A stretch of 50,627 nucleotides of DNA from CAMLDH01 sp966250375 (GCA_966250375.1 CBINHE010000021.1:1-50627), one strand, 5' to 3'; numbered from the stretch's first letter, positions 42,492 to 50,627 are shown. Program-made: numbers and translations. The notes: generated by a model not told the origin, from the letters alone.

Positions 42492-43100
42492 ATGAAACTA
42501 ATCGGTTCTCTCGCCAGCCCGTATGTACGTAAAGTCCGTATTGTGATGGCCGAAAAAAAACTCGACTATGAGTTGACCCTGGAAAATGTCTGGGCTCCTG
42601 AAACCACAATCCTGCAGTCCAATCCGCTTGGCAAGGTACCTTGCCTGATCATGGAGGATGGCGGTGCGATGTTTGACTCGCGCGTGATTGTTGAATACCT
42701 CGATACGCTGACGCCGGTCGGCAAATTGATTCCTGCCCATGGCCGCGAACGCGCCGAAGTCAAATGCTGGGAAGCCTTGGCCGATGGCGTGCTTGATGCC
42801 GCGGTTCTGGTTCGGCTCGAAAATACGCAACGGCCGGCCGCGCTGCAAAGCAAGGACTGGATTGCGCGCCAAATGGCGAAGGTCGATGCTGGCTTGAAAG
42901 CGATGTCGTCGGGCTTGGCCGATACGCCGTTTTGCGCCGGTACGTACTATACGCTGAGCGATGTCGCGGTGGGTTGCGCACTGGGCTGGCTGAGCTTCCG
43001 TTTTCCGGAAATCAAGTGGCGCGACGATTATCCGAATCTGGCCAAGCTATTCGATAAATTGTCGGACCGGCCATCGTTCAGGGATACGGTGCCGCAGTAA
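42492..43100 (+). CDS. Glutathione S-transferase, YibF-like
   Basis: 202 residues: N-terminal thioredoxin fold (MKLIGSLASPYVRKVRIVM, NPLGKVPCL, DSRVIVEYLD) and C-terminal all-helical domain (WEALADGVLDAAVL, FCAGTYYTLSDVAVGCALGW). The pattern is close to E. coli YibF, a GST with unknown substrate. The N-terminal Ser in GSLASPYVRK may activate glutathione. It is a single gene with its own promoter and terminator. Confidence 0.93.
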   Translation: MKLIGSLASPYVRKVRIVMAEKKLDYELTLENVWAPETTILQSNPLGKVPCLIMEDGGAMFDSRVIVEYLDTLTPVGKLIPAHGRERAEVKCWEALADGVLDAAVLVRLENTQRPAALQSKDWIARQMAKVDAGLKAMSSGLADTPFCAGTYYTLSDVAVGCALGWLSFRFPEIKWRDDYPNLAKLFDKLSDRPSFRDTVPQ

Positions 43101-43110
43101 GCGTATATAA

Positions 43111-43143
43111 AGTAAAAAAGGGCGCACTGCGCCCTTTTTTACT
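43111..43143. terminator. Bidirectional rho-independent terminator
   Basis: A perfect 16-base stem around a single C (AGTAAAAAAGGGCGCA / TGCGCCCTTTTTTACT) between the GST gene and the convergent peroxiredoxin gene; works on both strands. Confidence 0.92.
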
Positions 43144-43210
43144 TTTCAATGGGAACTGTTTTTCGCCGGCGTTCGGGGGCGTCGGATTGGTCAATTATTT
43201 CATTCACTTC

Positions 43211-43732
43211 TTATGCGGCCTGCAGCAGTGATTGTCCCGGATGCCAATCGCATGGCGTCAGGCCACCGGCTTGCAGGGCTTGCAGCGTGCGCAAGGTTTC
43301 ATCGGTGGAGCGTCCGACATTACTGCTGTTGATCGTGACCGATTCAATCATGCCTTCCGGATTGACGATAAAAGTCGCACGGTGGGCGAAACCTTCCGCC
43401 GAGAGGATGCCGCAACCTTGCGTCAACGCGCGCGTCAAATCGCCTATTAGCGGGAAAGCGAGTTTGCCCAAGCCGTGCTCGGTCCACGCCTTGTGGCAAT
43501 GCACGGAGTCGACCGATGCACCGAGCACGATCGCGTTCGACTTTTCGAACTCGGCATAGTGACTGTTGAATCCCTGAATTTCGGTGGGGCAGACGAAGGT
43601 GAAGTCGAGCGGATAAAAAAACAGCACCAGCCATTTGCCGCGATAGTCGGATAGCTTGATCGGGGAAAATTCGCCATTCGGCATCAATGCTTCACCGCTG
43701 AAGTCAGGTAAGGTTTGTCCTACGGTTAACAT
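43211..43732 (-). CDS. Typical 2-Cys peroxiredoxin (AhpC/Prx1 type)
   Basis: Reduces hydrogen peroxide and organic peroxides through cysteine chemistry. 173 residues from the start at 43732 (MLTVGQTLPDF). The peroxidatic Cys48 is in FYPLDFTFVCPTE, Arg of the active site is in RATFIVNPEG, and a resolving Cys161 lies in GGLTPCDWHPG. It is about 10-15 residues shorter than AhpC. No AhpF or thioredoxin reductase gene is adjacent. OxyR control is plausible but no site was identified. Confidence 0.93.
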   Translation of the reverse strand: MLTVGQTLPDFSGEALMPNGEFSPIKLSDYRGKWLVLFFYPLDFTFVCPTEIQGFNSHYAEFEKSNAIVLGASVDSVHCHKAWTEHGLGKLAFPLIGDLTRALTQGCGILSAEGFAHRATFIVNPEGMIESVTINSSNVGRSTDETLRTLQALQAGGLTPCDWHPGQSLLQAA

Positions 43733-43847
43733 GGTATTTCCTTTCTGAATTAAGAGAATTGCGCCAAGCACATGGTGGATCGTTATCGAAGGCGGCGGTT
43801 CGCATCTGCTCGGACACTTGCAGATTGCGGGCAGTTCCGCTGCGCCG

Positions 43848-45035
43848 TTACGTTACGTCCTTGTCGTCCGCAGTCATCGCACGTGGTTCAGCGACTTTTT
43901 CTGAAAAACTGTCATTCGGCCGCGTTGAACTGCTGCGAATGATGCCACCACCCAGACAAACGTCGCCTTGGTAGAGTACAGCCGATTGGCCTGGCGTCAC
44001 TGCCCACTGCGGCGTCGGGAATATCAAAGAAAATGTGCCGGCGTCGTCCGCCTGGTAGCTGCACGCGACGTCCGCTTGTCGGTAGCGCGTTTTGGCTGAC
44101 AGTTGCTGCTCTTGCGGCGCTTCGCCGGCAACCCAGCTGATTTGCTCTGCCGTCAACGATGATGACAGCAACCACGGATGGTCATGGCCTTGCACGATAT
44201 ACAGCGTATTGTTTTCGATATCCTTGTGCGCGACGTACCAAGGTTCGCTGTCGCCTTCCGGGTTCTTGTGCGCCCTCATGCCGCCCAGGCCGATCCCCTT
44301 GCGCTGGCCCAGCGTGTAAAAGCTCAAGCCGACGTGCTCGCCGACGGTATCGCCATCCGGTGTTTTCATCGGTCCGGGTTTGTATGACAAGTAGCGGTTC
44401 AGGAATTCGCGGAACGGGCGCTCGCCGATAAAGCAAATGCCGGTCGAGTCTTTCTTTTTCGCATTCGGCAATTGCAGTTGTTCGGCGATTTTGCGCACTT
44501 CGGTCTTCTGGATTTCCCCGAGCGGGAATAGCGTTTTCGACAATTGCACCTGGTTCAGCCGATGCAGGAAATAGCTTTGATCCTTGCTGGCGTCGAGCGC
44601 TTTCAGCAATTCGACGCGACCGGCGTTTTTGCCGCTTGAAACTTCGCGCACGCGTGCATAGTGTCCGGTCGCGATCAAATCTGCGCCCAGTTTCATTGCA
44701 TGGTCGAGGAAGGCCTTGAACTTGATTTCCGCGTTGCACAGCACATCCGGATTTGGGGTGCGACCGGCCTGGTATTCACGCAAGAATTCGGCAAATACGC
44801 GGTCTTTGTATTCCGCGGCAAAATTGACTGCTTCGATATCGACACCGATCACGTCGGCAACGCTCGCTGCATCGATCCAGTCTTGACGCGTCGAGCAATA
44901 TTCCGAATCGTCATCGTCTTCCCAGTTTTTCATGAACAAGCCGATCACTTCATAGCCTTGTTCCTTAAGCAGCCATGCCGATACCGACGAATCGACGCCG
45001 CCCGACATGCCGATGACGACTTTTTTCTTAGCCAT
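43848..45035 (-). CDS. mnmA: tRNA-specific 2-thiouridylase MnmA
   Basis: Makes 2-thiouridine at wobble U34 of Lys, Glu and Gln tRNAs, activating the base with ATP and taking sulfur through the Tus relay. 395 residues. The PP-loop is MSGGVDSS; catalytic Cys100 is in TPNPDVLCNAEIKF and Cys201 in DSTGICFIGERPF, with the C-terminal beta-barrel (LGGGIIR). It runs about 25 residues beyond the normal end (E. coli 368), with a polar tail ending DDKDVT. It overlaps the Nudix gene upstream by eight bases, so the two are co-translated. Confidence 0.97.
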   Translation of the reverse strand: MAKKKVVIGMSGGVDSSVSAWLLKEQGYEVIGLFMKNWEDDDDSEYCSTRQDWIDAASVADVIGVDIEAVNFAAEYKDRVFAEFLREYQAGRTPNPDVLCNAEIKFKAFLDHAMKLGADLIATGHYARVREVSSGKNAGRVELLKALDASKDQSYFLHRLNQVQLSKTLFPLGEIQKTEVRKIAEQLQLPNAKKKDSTGICFIGERPFREFLNRYLSYKPGPMKTPDGDTVGEHVGLSFYTLGQRKGIGLGGMRAHKNPEGDSEPWYVAHKDIENNTLYIVQGHDHPWLLSSSLTAEQISWVAGEAPQEQQLSAKTRYRQADVACSYQADDAGTFSLIFPTPQWAVTPGQSAVLYQGDVCLGGGIIRSSSTRPNDSFSEKVAEPRAMTADDKDVT

Positions 45036-45513
45036 TCATTACTCCGATGGCCGATGGATGGGTGTAGATCAGCGACAGCGGCGCGCGTTTACCTGCCAAA
45101 TAGTCATCCACGCATTGCAGCACCAGCGGACTGCGATGCGTTTCACTGCACGCGAGCAATTCGTCATATGTCATCCAGAGCGTGCGCAGGATGCCGTAAT
45201 CGAGCGGACGGTCATGCAGCGCGCCGAGCTCGCCAGCGAAGGCAAAGCGCAAATAGGTGACTTCCAGTCCAGTGCGTGACGACACGTAGCGCGACATGTA
45301 CATGCCGATCAATGCGGTCGGCACAAAGTCGTGCGCCGTTTCTTCCAGCGTTTCGCGTGTCACTGCGTGCAGCAAGGATTCATTGGGGTCGAGGTGGCCG
45401 GCCGGCTGGTTAATGCGGATGCCGTCGCTGGTTTCTTCTTCAACCAGCAAGAAACGGCCATCGCGCTCAACGACCGCCGCTACCGTAACAGAGGGTTTCC
45501 AAACGTCAGTCAT
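45028..45513 (-). CDS. Nudix hydrolase, NudJ-like
   Basis: 161 residues. The Nudix box is GHLDPNESLLHAVTRETLEE followed by TAHD, fitting G-x5-E-x7-R-E-x2-E-E. N-terminal strands (KPSVTVAAVVERDGRFLLVEEE, NQPAGHLD) match the NudJ / phosphatase-nudix subgroup, which hydrolyses thiamine and nucleotide diphosphates. Upstream partner of mnmA with overlap, a widely seen pairing (nudJ-mnmA). Confidence 0.92.
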   Translation of the reverse strand: MTDVWKPSVTVAAVVERDGRFLLVEEETSDGIRINQPAGHLDPNESLLHAVTRETLEETAHDFVPTALIGMYMSRYVSSRTGLEVTYLRFAFAGELGALHDRPLDYGILRTLWMTYDELLACSETHRSPLVLQCVDDYLAGKRAPLSLIYTHPSAIGVMNG

Positions 45514-45938
45514 ACATGGCCTTGAAATAGGGCGCTCATTTTACCGTGCGTATCGCACTTGTGCGTTGCTTGGGGCTCGCGGTTGCATTACAGTGATGCC
45601 GCGCTGGGTCACGCAAGCATCACGATGTAGTGATAATTCACCGCAAAAAAGATAAAACGGTTGATATTTCACAACTTTTTTCGATGAATGGTTTGGTTGT
45701 TAAGCAAAAAAGCGGCAGAATCCGTTGGACCCGAACCATTTTTGTCTTTCGCTTACTAAGGAACTTGTTTCAGGCGCGTTCCTCTGACCGCTATGCCAAA
45801 CGGCCCGAATTAGGGAGAGCCTCAAAAAAAGATTTTGCCGGATGTTTGCAAAAAAGAACGATTGTTCCATTTAATAAATTCCGTGCAAGATTTACATGTG
45901 GGTTTCATGTAATAAATTATTAATTGTTGGAGAAGTCC
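45514..45938 (+). other. AT-rich upstream region of panD
   Basis: About 425 bases without a supported gene; an open frame at 45630-45923 (97 codons) is rich in Arg, Lys and Phe, has no family features and no ribosome-binding site. It contains the inverted repeat at 45892-45912 and possible weak -35/-10 pairs (for example TTTACA 45891-45896 with TAAATT 45913-45918, 16 bases apart). Probably the promoter region for panD and perhaps pntAB. Confidence 0.45.
45892..45912. promoter_or_regulatory. Inverted repeat TTACATG-N7-CATGTAA, possible operator
   Basis: Perfect 7-base half sites spaced by seven bases, 27 bases before the small frame that overlaps panD, and overlapping a possible promoter. It resembles a dimeric regulator site, but no regulator can be named. 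Confidence 0.4.
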
Positions 45939-46019
45939 ATGAGTATTGCCATACCCGCCAACACGCGGACGGGTGAGTCCCGTATTGCTGTAAACAGGAG
46001 ATCAAGATGGAACGTGTAA
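45939..46019 (+). CDS. 26-codon upstream frame overlapping panD, PntA-like N-terminus
   Basis: ATG at 45939 preceded by TTGGAG with good spacing, ending at TAA 46017-46019, which is 13 bases inside panD. The first 18 residues, MSIAIPANTRTGESRIAV, look like the N-terminus of a transhydrogenase alpha subunit or alanine dehydrogenase (pattern M-x-I-x-I-P-x5-GE-x-R-x-A). The rest is unrelated, because the frame runs across the panD ribosome-binding site. It may be a truncated pntA-like remnant that now acts as a translated leader coupled to panD. Whether it is translated is unknown. Confidence 0.5.
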   Translation: MSIAIPANTRTGESRIAVNRRSRWNV

Positions 46020-46366
46020 TGCTTCGCGCCAAGATTCATCGAGTTACGGTTACGCAGTGCGACCTGCATTACGAAGGCTCGTGCGGCATCGACGAAAATT
46101 TGCTGGAGGCGGCTGATATCCGCGAGTTCGAAAAAATCGAGTTGTACGATATCAATAATGGTGAACGCTTTTCCACCTATGCTATCAAGGGCAAGCGCGG
46201 CAGCGGCGAGATTTCGCTCAACGGCGCGGCGGCGCGCCGGGCGCATCTGGGTGATCTGTTGATTATTTGCACATATGGGTCGATGAACGACACTGAGATT
46301 GAGACCTATCAACCCAAGATCGTTTTCGTGGATGAAAAGAACCAGATCACCGGACTTAAAAAGTAG
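46007..46366 (+). CDS. panD: Aspartate 1-decarboxylase
   Basis: Pyruvoyl enzyme that makes beta-alanine for pantothenate and coenzyme A. 119 residues; LHYEGSCGID carries the self-cleavage site Gly24-Ser25 at the same numbers as in E. coli, supporting the start at 46007 (MERVMLRAKIHRV), with AGGAG at 45996-46000. The active-site segments RFSTYAIKGKRGSGEI and NGAAARRAHLGDLLIICTY are present. The proenzyme is cut to a pyruvoyl group on Ser25. It is preceded by an overlapping small frame and followed by pntA after 95 bases. Confidence 0.97.
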   Translation: MERVMLRAKIHRVTVTQCDLHYEGSCGIDENLLEAADIREFEKIELYDINNGERFSTYAIKGKRGSGEISLNGAAARRAHLGDLLIICTYGSMNDTEIETYQPKIVFVDEKNQITGLKK

Positions 46367-46461
46367 TCGGCAGGGGCAGACTTGGCGCTGCCCTTATCCG
46401 AATCGGCAAGTCAAACTCCCGTGCCAGCACGGGTGAACCAACACTTACAAGAGGGGAGCGC

Positions 46462-48045
46462 ATGGCTCTAATGATTGGAGTGCCACGGGAAGTTTTTCCG
46501 GGCGAAAAGCGCGTTGCAACCGTGCCTGAAGTCGTTGAAAAACTCATCAAGCTGGGTTTCTCGGTCGCGGTCGAATCCGGTGCGGGCGAGGCGGCTAATT
46601 TCAGCGACGATACCTATCGCGCTGCGGGAGCGCAAATCATTGATGGCGCCGCCAAGCTATGGGCAGCGTCCGATATTGTCTTCAAGGTGCGCGGGCCGAG
46701 TGCGGAAGAAGTCGGCCTGATGCGCGAGGGCAGCACGCTGGTAAGTTTCATCTGGCCGGCGCAGAACCCTGAATTGATGCAGCAGTTGGCGGCGAAGAAA
46801 GTCACCGTGCTGGCGATGGATAGTGTGCCGCGCATGTCGCGCGCGCAGAAGATGGATGCCTTGAGTTCGATGGCGAACATCGCCGGCTACCGTGCCGTGA
46901 TCGAGGCGGCGCATCACTTTGGCCGCTTCTTTACCGGCCAGATCACTGCCGCGGGCAAGGTGCCGCCAGCCAAAGTGTTCGTCATCGGCGCCGGTGTGGC
47001 CGGTCTGGCTGCCATCGGCGCGGCCTCCGGTCTGGGCGCCATTGTGCGGGCCAACGACACGCGGCCCGAAGTGGGTGACCAAGTGAAATCGATGGGCGGC
47101 GAATTCGTCCCCGTCGAATATACGGAAGAAGGCGCTGGTGTCGGCGGCTACGCCAAGGTGATGAGCGAGGGTTTCCAGAAAGCCCAGCGCGAGACTTTCG
47201 CCAAGCAGGCAAAAGAGGTCGACATCATCATCACCACCGCGCTGATCCCCGGCAAGCCGGCACCGAAGCTGATTACCGCCGAGATGGTGCAGTCGATGAA
47301 ACCGGGTAGCGTGATCGTCGATCTGGCATCCGAGCAGGGCGGCAATTGCGAACTGACCGAGCCGGGCAAGGTAGTGGTCAAGCATGGCGTGACCATCATC
47401 GGCTACGCGGATTTGCCGAGCCGCCTGGCCAAGCAATCCAGCACCCTGTATGCGACCAATCTGTTGCGCCTGACCGAGGAATTGTGCAAGGCCAAGGACG
47501 GTACCATTAACGTCAATTTTGAAGACGAAGTCATCCGCGGCACCACGGTGATCAAAGAGGGCAACGTCACTTGGCCGCCACCTGCACCCAAATTGTCGGC
47601 AGCACCGGCAGCGGCGGCCAAACCAGCGGTCGCGACGCCGGTGAAGTCGAGCGGCCACGGCGCCCCAAGCGAACCGGCCTCGGGTACCCGCATCGCCATT
47701 TTGTTCGGCGTGGCGGCGGCCCTGTTCTGGTTCATCGGCGCCAATGCACCAGCGGCATTTCTCGGGCACTTGACCGTGTTCGTACTGGCTTGCTTTGTCG
47801 GTTACATGGTGGTGTGGAACGTCACGCCCGCCCTTCACACGCCGTTGATGAGCGTGACCAACGCGATTTCCAGCATCATCGCGATCGGTGCGCTGGTGCA
47901 GGTGGCACCGCCGCTCGCCGGCGGGATCGAACGTCCGGGCGACTGGATACGTTGGCTGGCAGTGATTGGCATTGTGCTCACCACGATCAACATGTTCGGC
48001 GGTTTCGCCGTCACTCGCCGCATGCTGGCGATGTTCCGCAAATAA
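46462..48045 (+). CDS. pntA: NAD(P) transhydrogenase subunit alpha
   Basis: Couples proton entry to transfer of hydride from NADH to NADP. 527 residues. The NAD-binding domain I is residues 1-380 (MIGVPREVFPGEKRVATVPE, PRMSRAQKMDALSSMANIAG, FVIGAGVAGLAAIGAA as the Rossmann motif, NDTRPEVGDQVKSMGGEFV). A proline/alanine linker (about 370-405) leads to four membrane helices (about 415-525), so alpha1 and alpha2 are one chain as in E. coli. AGGGGAG precedes the start. pntB follows after 10 bases. Confidence 0.97.
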   Translation: MALMIGVPREVFPGEKRVATVPEVVEKLIKLGFSVAVESGAGEAANFSDDTYRAAGAQIIDGAAKLWAASDIVFKVRGPSAEEVGLMREGSTLVSFIWPAQNPELMQQLAAKKVTVLAMDSVPRMSRAQKMDALSSMANIAGYRAVIEAAHHFGRFFTGQITAAGKVPPAKVFVIGAGVAGLAAIGAASGLGAIVRANDTRPEVGDQVKSMGGEFVPVEYTEEGAGVGGYAKVMSEGFQKAQRETFAKQAKEVDIIITTALIPGKPAPKLITAEMVQSMKPGSVIVDLASEQGGNCELTEPGKVVVKHGVTIIGYADLPSRLAKQSSTLYATNLLRLTEELCKAKDGTINVNFEDEVIRGTTVIKEGNVTWPPPAPKLSAAPAAAAKPAVATPVKSSGHGAPSEPASGTRIAILFGVAAALFWFIGANAPAAFLGHLTVFVLACFVGYMVVWNVTPALHTPLMSVTNAISSIIAIGALVQVAPPLAGGIERPGDWIRWLAVIGIVLTTINMFGGFAVTRRMLAMFRK

Positions 48046-48055
48046 GGGGCGCTAA

Positions 48056-49477
48056 ATGTCTGAAAGTCTTACAACGGTCGCTTACCTTGGCGCGACCATC
48101 CTGTTCATCCTGAGTCTCGGAGGGCTGTCCAATCCGGAAACCTCGCGGCGCGGCAATTTGTACGGCATGGTCGGCATGGCCATCGCGGTGCTGGCAACCG
48201 TATTCGGGGCGCATGTATCGCCAGCCGGCATTCCGTGGATCGTCACGGCCATGCTGGTGGGCGGCAGCATCGGATTGTATGCCGCGCGCACCGTGCAGAT
48301 GACGCAAATGCCGGAACTGGTTGCGCTGATGCACAGCCTGGTTGGTCTGGCTGCGACGCTGGTCGGCTATGCGAGTTACATCGATCCGGCTGCATCGGCC
48401 AATTTCAGCGGCGCGGAAAAGGCGATCCATGAAATGGAGATCTATATCGGTGTGCTGATCGGCGCGATAACCTTCTCCGGCTCGTTGATTGCATTCGGCA
48501 AGCTGTCGGCTCGCATCGGCGGCAAGCCTTTGTTGTTGCCGGGGCGCCACCTGCTCAACCTCACGGGTCTGCTGATCGTGATCTACTTTGGCGTACAGTT
48601 CTTGCGTGCCGAGACCTTGGCTGCCGGCATGACACCGTTGATCGTCATGACCGTCATCGCACTTTTGTTCGGCATTCACATGGTGATGGCGATTGGCGGC
48701 GCTGATATGCCGGTGGTGGTGTCGATGCTCAACAGTTACTCGGGCTGGGCGGCGGCGGCTACTGGTTTCATGCTGTCCAACGACCTGTTGATCGTGACTG
48801 GCGCACTGGTTGGATCGAGCGGCGCAATTCTTTCCTACATCATGTGCCGCGCGATGAACCGCAACTTCATCAGCGTGATTGCCGGCGGCTTCGGCACCGG
48901 CAGCGGCAAGCCAGCGCCGGCATCTGACGGTGCGCAGCCGGCCGGCGAAGTGGTGCCGGTCAGTGCCGTCGAGACCGCCGAGATGTTGCGCGAAGCGCGG
49001 AGTGTGATTATCGTCCCGGGTTACGGCATGGCGGTGGCACAGGCGCAACACACGGTGTACGAGATCACCCGGCACTTGCGCGATAAGGGCGTCAAAGTGC
49101 GCTTTGGCATTCACCCGGTCGCAGGCCGGATGCCGGGCCACATGAACGTGCTGCTGGCCGAAGCAAAGGTGCCCTACGATATCGTGATGGAGATGGACGA
49201 ACTCAACGAGGACTTCCCGGACACCGATGTTGCGATCGTGATCGGCGCCAACGACATCGTCAATCCGGCGGCGCAAGAAGACCCGGGCAGCCCGATCGCC
49301 GGCATGCCGGTGCTGGAAGTGTGGAAGGCCAAGACGTCGATTGTCATGAAGCGCAGCATGGCTTCCGGCTATGCGGGTGTCGACAATCCGTTGTTCTACA
49401 AGGAAAACAACCGCATGCTGTTTGGCGATGCCAAGAAAATGCTGGACGAGGTGCTGGTGGCCTTGAAGTCGGCGTGA
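48056..49477 (+). CDS. pntB: NAD(P) transhydrogenase subunit beta
   Basis: Membrane and NADP-binding half of the transhydrogenase. 473 residues: eight or nine membrane helices (residues ~5-270; for example TVAYLGATILFILSLGGLS and GADMPVVVSMLNSYSGWAA) and a cytosolic NADP domain III (about 290-473; IIVPGYGMAVAQAQH, KVRFGIHPVAGRMPGHMNVLLAEA in part, DVAIVIGANDIVNPAA and KRSMASGYAGVDNPLF). The conserved motifs match PntB well. Forms the pntAB unit that supplies NADPH. Strong terminator follows. Confidence 0.97.
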   Translation: MSESLTTVAYLGATILFILSLGGLSNPETSRRGNLYGMVGMAIAVLATVFGAHVSPAGIPWIVTAMLVGGSIGLYAARTVQMTQMPELVALMHSLVGLAATLVGYASYIDPAASANFSGAEKAIHEMEIYIGVLIGAITFSGSLIAFGKLSARIGGKPLLLPGRHLLNLTGLLIVIYFGVQFLRAETLAAGMTPLIVMTVIALLFGIHMVMAIGGADMPVVVSMLNSYSGWAAAATGFMLSNDLLIVTGALVGSSGAILSYIMCRAMNRNFISVIAGGFGTGSGKPAPASDGAQPAGEVVPVSAVETAEMLREARSVIIVPGYGMAVAQAQHTVYEITRHLRDKGVKVRFGIHPVAGRMPGHMNVLLAEAKVPYDIVMEMDELNEDFPDTDVAIVIGANDIVNPAAQEDPGSPIAGMPVLEVWKAKTSIVMKRSMASGYAGVDNPLFYKENNRMLFGDAKKMLDEVLVALKSA

Positions 49478-49499
49478 TTTTCGGTAGTAACGGGATGGG

Positions 49500-49528
49500 A
49501 AAAGCCGCGCTTGCGCGGCTTTTTTTTG
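49500..49528 (+). terminator. Rho-independent terminator after pntB
   Basis: AGCCGCGC / GCGCGGCT hairpin (49503-49520, small loop) followed by a run of T to about 49527. Confidence 0.9.
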
Positions 49529-49589
49529 GGATTATGTGACTTTGATGAGGCACGACAAATATTCCGTTTTCAATTCGCACTCCAGTCGA

Positions 49590-50474
49590 TCAACTGAGGT
49601 ATGGGTACGTGAAACCGATAAAGTGCACTGCATTCAGCGAGAAATGAACAATAACAGGCGCTTCAATTCGCTGAGTGATGAAATAGGCATATGCGTAACC
49701 AAGGCCGGCAAGGCTGGCCAGCAGCACATAGGTTGTACCGCCTGCGAGATGCGCTGCCCCGAATAACAGAGCAGAACACATAGCCGCGCTCAATCGACCG
49801 TACCGAAAACGGGCCAACGACAGCGCGAGACGGTCTTGTAAAAAACCTCGGAAAAATGTCTCTTCAGCGATGACGGTAAAAAACAGATTTATCACCAGGA
49901 ACAGCATGGTGGTTTGCGTAATTTTAAAATCATGATCGATGTAACCGATGCTCATCGCGATACCCAATATCGCAACGACGGTTATAAGCGTGATGGGATA
50001 GGTTTGTTTCAGCAATTTTCCCGACTCTGAAAATGTGCTTGTTCGATTGCATAGGAATGCCAGGAGGATCAAGCCAACGGCGCCCTTGTCGAAATTTGCA
50101 TATTGCGTAAAAGCGGCTGCGCCAGCGGATAGCGTCATCGAGGAAATGACCACGGGATTATTGAATCCGGGTAGGCGATGCAAGGCCAAAGCCAAAGCTA
50201 AAATTACTGTGACTGTGCTGAAAAAAAAGCGCTGCATGGACTTCTGTTTGAATGCCCGAGCAAGATATGCGGCACCGCAGAATATGCCAAGCTCACCTAT
50301 CGATAGCGGGTTAAGTACGCCGGCAACCAGCCCGCTTACCATCGAAGCGGCAAAGAACGCTATCCATGGTGGCATGGCAATCCGCTTGCCAATATAGACA
50401 GGCTTTAACCAAACAGCGCAGATCGAGAGTGCAAGAAAAATAAAAGTAATGAGTGTCGATTCTTGAGTCGTCAT
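49590..50474 (-). CDS. CPBP-family intramembrane metalloprotease
   Basis: 294 residues with about eight hydrophobic helices. The Abi/CAAX protease-like motifs are present: EETFFRG at 204-210 (Glu204, Glu205, Arg209), the second histidine in LLFGAAHLAGG (His242) and the third motif VIVHFSLN (His277, Asn281). Family members cleave or bind membrane proteins in prenyl processing, bacteriocin immunity or signalling; target here is unknown. Convergent with pntB, which ends at the terminator before it. G+C is lower than that of pntAB. It is the only gene at the right edge; its upstream region holds an 8-G run and a TTTTCGCG-TC-CGCGAAAA hairpin (50503-50520). Confidence 0.9.
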   Translation of the reverse strand: MTTQESTLITFIFLALSICAVWLKPVYIGKRIAMPPWIAFFAASMVSGLVAGVLNPLSIGELGIFCGAAYLARAFKQKSMQRFFFSTVTVILALALALHRLPGFNNPVVISSMTLSAGAAAFTQYANFDKGAVGLILLAFLCNRTSTFSESGKLLKQTYPITLITVVAILGIAMSIGYIDHDFKITQTTMLFLVINLFFTVIAEETFFRGFLQDRLALSLARFRYGRLSAAMCSALLFGAAHLAGGTTYVLLASLAGLGYAYAYFITQRIEAPVIVHFSLNAVHFIGFTYPYLS

Positions 50475-50594
50475 TTTTTACAGTGTTTTTATGGGGGGGG
50501 AATTTTCGCGTCCGCGAAAAAAGCGCGTCCAATGCTCGATGACACCCTGCTTACACAGAAGTCAGTAACTTAGGCGACGGAGAGCCTACGTGTT

Positions 50595-50627
50595 CCCTCC
50601 CTTTCAAGGGGAGGGCTAGGGGCGAAG
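50595..50627. repeat. Partial CCCTCCCTT / AAGGGGAGGG intergenic repeat at window edge
   Basis: Begins CCCTCCCTTTCAAGGGGAGG and continues into CTAGGGG. The same type of hairpin occurs twice inside the pilT-pilU element (24088-24108 and 24163-24183). It is cut by the window end, so its full extent is not visible. Confidence 0.7.

Noticed and set aside
45630..45923. 97-codon frame upstream of panD
   Set aside because: No start signal, basic and phenylalanine-rich composition from AT-rich spacer, no family similarity.
46657..47838. 393-codon open frame antisense to pntA
   Set aside because: Shadow of pntA; composition typical of antisense frames and no recognisable domain.
48011..49276. 421-codon open frame antisense to pntB
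   Set aside because: Rich in His, Arg and Gln as expected for a shadow of a high-G+C gene; pntB on the other strand is unmistakable.
1..50627. CRISPR arrays, tRNA, rRNA and complete insertion sequences
   Set aside because: No regular direct-repeat array, cloverleaf-type sequence, rRNA segment or transposase gene was recognised by eye; a covariance-model scan would be needed to exclude small RNAs.

Overview
The window looks like chromosomal DNA of a betaproteobacterium, most likely family Oxalobacteraceae (Herminiimonas / Janthinobacterium / Herbaspirillum-like). This is inferred from the style of the proteins and from typical neighbourhoods: recG-oxyR-ubiA, queA-tgt-yajC-secD-secF, pilT-pilU next to yggS-proC, and pntA-pntB. 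No database search was possible. No tRNA, rRNA, CRISPR array or complete insertion sequence was seen.

Layout. (1) 1-7159, housekeeping: 3' part of dxs, folE2, a PduO-type cobalamin adenosyltransferase on the minus strand, a 155-base palindrome, then the glycolate oxidase operon glcDEF. (2) 7160-22228, a type VI secretion (T6SS) cargo island without T6SS core genes: vgrG, a DUF4123 adaptor/chaperone, a VasX-like pore-forming effector split by a frameshift, an array of intact and broken small membrane proteins that are the likely immunity genes, a rhomboid protease fused to a beta-propeller, two unknown membrane-anchored proteins, a PAAR tip protein and a small unknown protein. (3) 22297-32076: glutathione peroxidase, pilU and pilT (separated by a nested palindromic repeat), yggS-proC, a yqjD/yqjE/yqjK-like envelope trio, then recG-oxyR-ubiA on the minus strand. 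(4) 32223-38398: queA-tgt-yajC-secD-secF, that is queuosine tRNA modification plus the Sec accessory complex, with a 450-base repeat-bearing insertion between secD and secF. (5) 38472-45513: a cytochrome b561 / YceI / YceI / MarR operon, purB, a YibF-like GST, a peroxiredoxin, mnmA and a Nudix hydrolase. (6) 45514-50627: panD, pntA-pntB, a CPBP-family membrane protease and the start of another intergenic repeat.

The most interesting part is 11282-17073. The effector gene is followed by immunity-like genes of two families in the order A1, B1, B2, truncated B3, a fragment of the effector's own 3' end, and a twice-frameshifted A2. This order is best explained by tandem duplication of a whole effector-A-B module followed by deletion of the second effector body. 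B1 and B2 share 251 identical bases but differ sharply in their membrane segments, as expected for immunity proteins changing specificity. Next to them lies an unusual rhomboid-coiled coil-YVTN propeller fusion. A separate oddity is a 26-codon reading frame overlapping the start of panD whose peptide resembles the N-terminus of a transhydrogenase alpha subunit.
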